This document shows, piece by piece, positions 5,127 through 5,279 of a DNA stretch of 5,279 bases. Both the position numbers and the translations under genes were made by a program. Location: assembly GCA_016866895.1 (NCBI GenBank), contig VGKX01000083.1, positions 1 to 5,279 on the forward strand. The letters run 5' to 3'. The notes beneath the pieces were generated by a model, which was given only the letters and a program-made list of their open reading frames with translations, searched no databases and was not told where the DNA came from. Source of the stretch: Candidatus Parvarchaeota archaeon. GTDB lineage: Archaea > Micrarchaeota > Micrarchaeia > Anstonellales > VGKX01. Position 1 is the stretch's first letter; every line of letters begins with the position of its first letter.

Positions 5127-5279
5127 TTACTCCTTCTTGGCCTGGCCCTCAGCCTCAGGCTTCTCCTTTTTTGGAGCGCGCGGCTTTCTTGGCTTTGCGG
5201 CCTTCTTCTCCTCTGCAGGTGCGGCCTCCTTTGCCGGAGCAGGCTTTTCCTCCTGCTTTGCAGCGGGGGCTTCTTTCTT
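5127..5279 (-). CDS. 3' end of a gene with a Lys/Ala/Pro/Glu-rich tail, probably ribosomal protein L7Ae
   Basis: The minus strand is open from the window edge to TAA at 5127-5129 and gives 50 residues, almost all Lys, Ala, Pro and Glu, beginning KKEAPAAKQEEKPAPAK and ending EAEGQAKKE. The start and any folded domain lie outside the window, so the sequence itself does not identify the product. The uniform codon style, the lack of stops and the 27-base gap to S28e support a real coding tail. In many archaea the gene before S28e is L7Ae, the K-turn binding protein of the ribosome and of C/D and H/ACA RNPs, and that is my inference. Another ribosomal protein or nucleic acid-binding protein with a basic disordered tail is possible. 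L24e in the same cluster carries a similar tail. Confidence 0.75.
   Translation of the reverse strand, partial: KKEAPAAKQEEKPAPAKEAAPAEEKKAAKPRKPRAPKKEKPEAEGQAKKE

Noticed and set aside
1..5279. CRISPR arrays, tRNA genes, transposases, toxin-antitoxin or defence genes
   Set aside because: I saw no regularly spaced repeats, no cloverleaf-like segments in the gaps, and no ORF with such motifs. All gaps between recognised genes are 122 bases or less.

Overview
The window is an archaeal translation-linked gene cluster, with every recognised gene on the minus strand. In transcription order (high to low coordinates) it reads: the 3' end of a gene with a Lys/Ala/Pro/Glu-rich tail (probably L7Ae, from gene order only), ribosomal protein S28e, ribosomal protein L24e, nucleoside diphosphate kinase, an archaeal-type dUTPase (dCTP deaminase/dUTPase family), and translation initiation factor aIF5B. 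S28e and L24e are absent from bacteria. The L7Ae-S28e-L24e-Ndk-IF5B order, GGTGA-type Shine-Dalgarno sites and the archaeal dUTPase subtype all point to an archaeon. The exact lineage cannot be read from the window. A compact DPANN-like lineage is possible, but I cannot show it.

Region by region: 5127-5279 is the partial upstream gene. 4616-5099 holds the two small ribosomal protein genes, 25 bases apart, each with a GGTG-type ribosome binding site. 4494-4615 is a 122-base gap with a hairpin followed by a T-rich tract, probably a terminator for the ribosomal protein genes and perhaps a new promoter for the next set. 4077-4493 is ndk, 3522-4016 is dut and 109-3453 is infB, separated by 60 and 68 bases. 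1-108 lies downstream of infB and holds no gene I can assign.

The outstanding element is a complete class 1 intein of 527 residues (bases 1819-3399) inside aIF5B. It sits in the GTP-binding P-loop, between the Lys and Thr of GHVDHGK/T. It has intact splicing motifs (Cys1, TxxH, C-terminal His-Asn, +1 Thr) and two LAGLIDADG motifs with their acidic residues, so both splicing and homing look possible. The host protein without it would be 587 residues, a normal aIF5B size. The intein is visibly poorer in G+C than its host gene. IF5B carries a Thr in place of Asn in the G4 guanine-recognition motif.

Functionally the cluster joins ribosome assembly (S28e, L24e, probably L7Ae), subunit joining at initiation (aIF5B) and nucleotide pool care (Ndk makes NTPs and dNTPs, dUTPase removes dUTP). 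I see no CRISPR array, transposase, tRNA or rRNA. The window looks like core genome carrying one selfish element, not a new defence or biosynthetic system.
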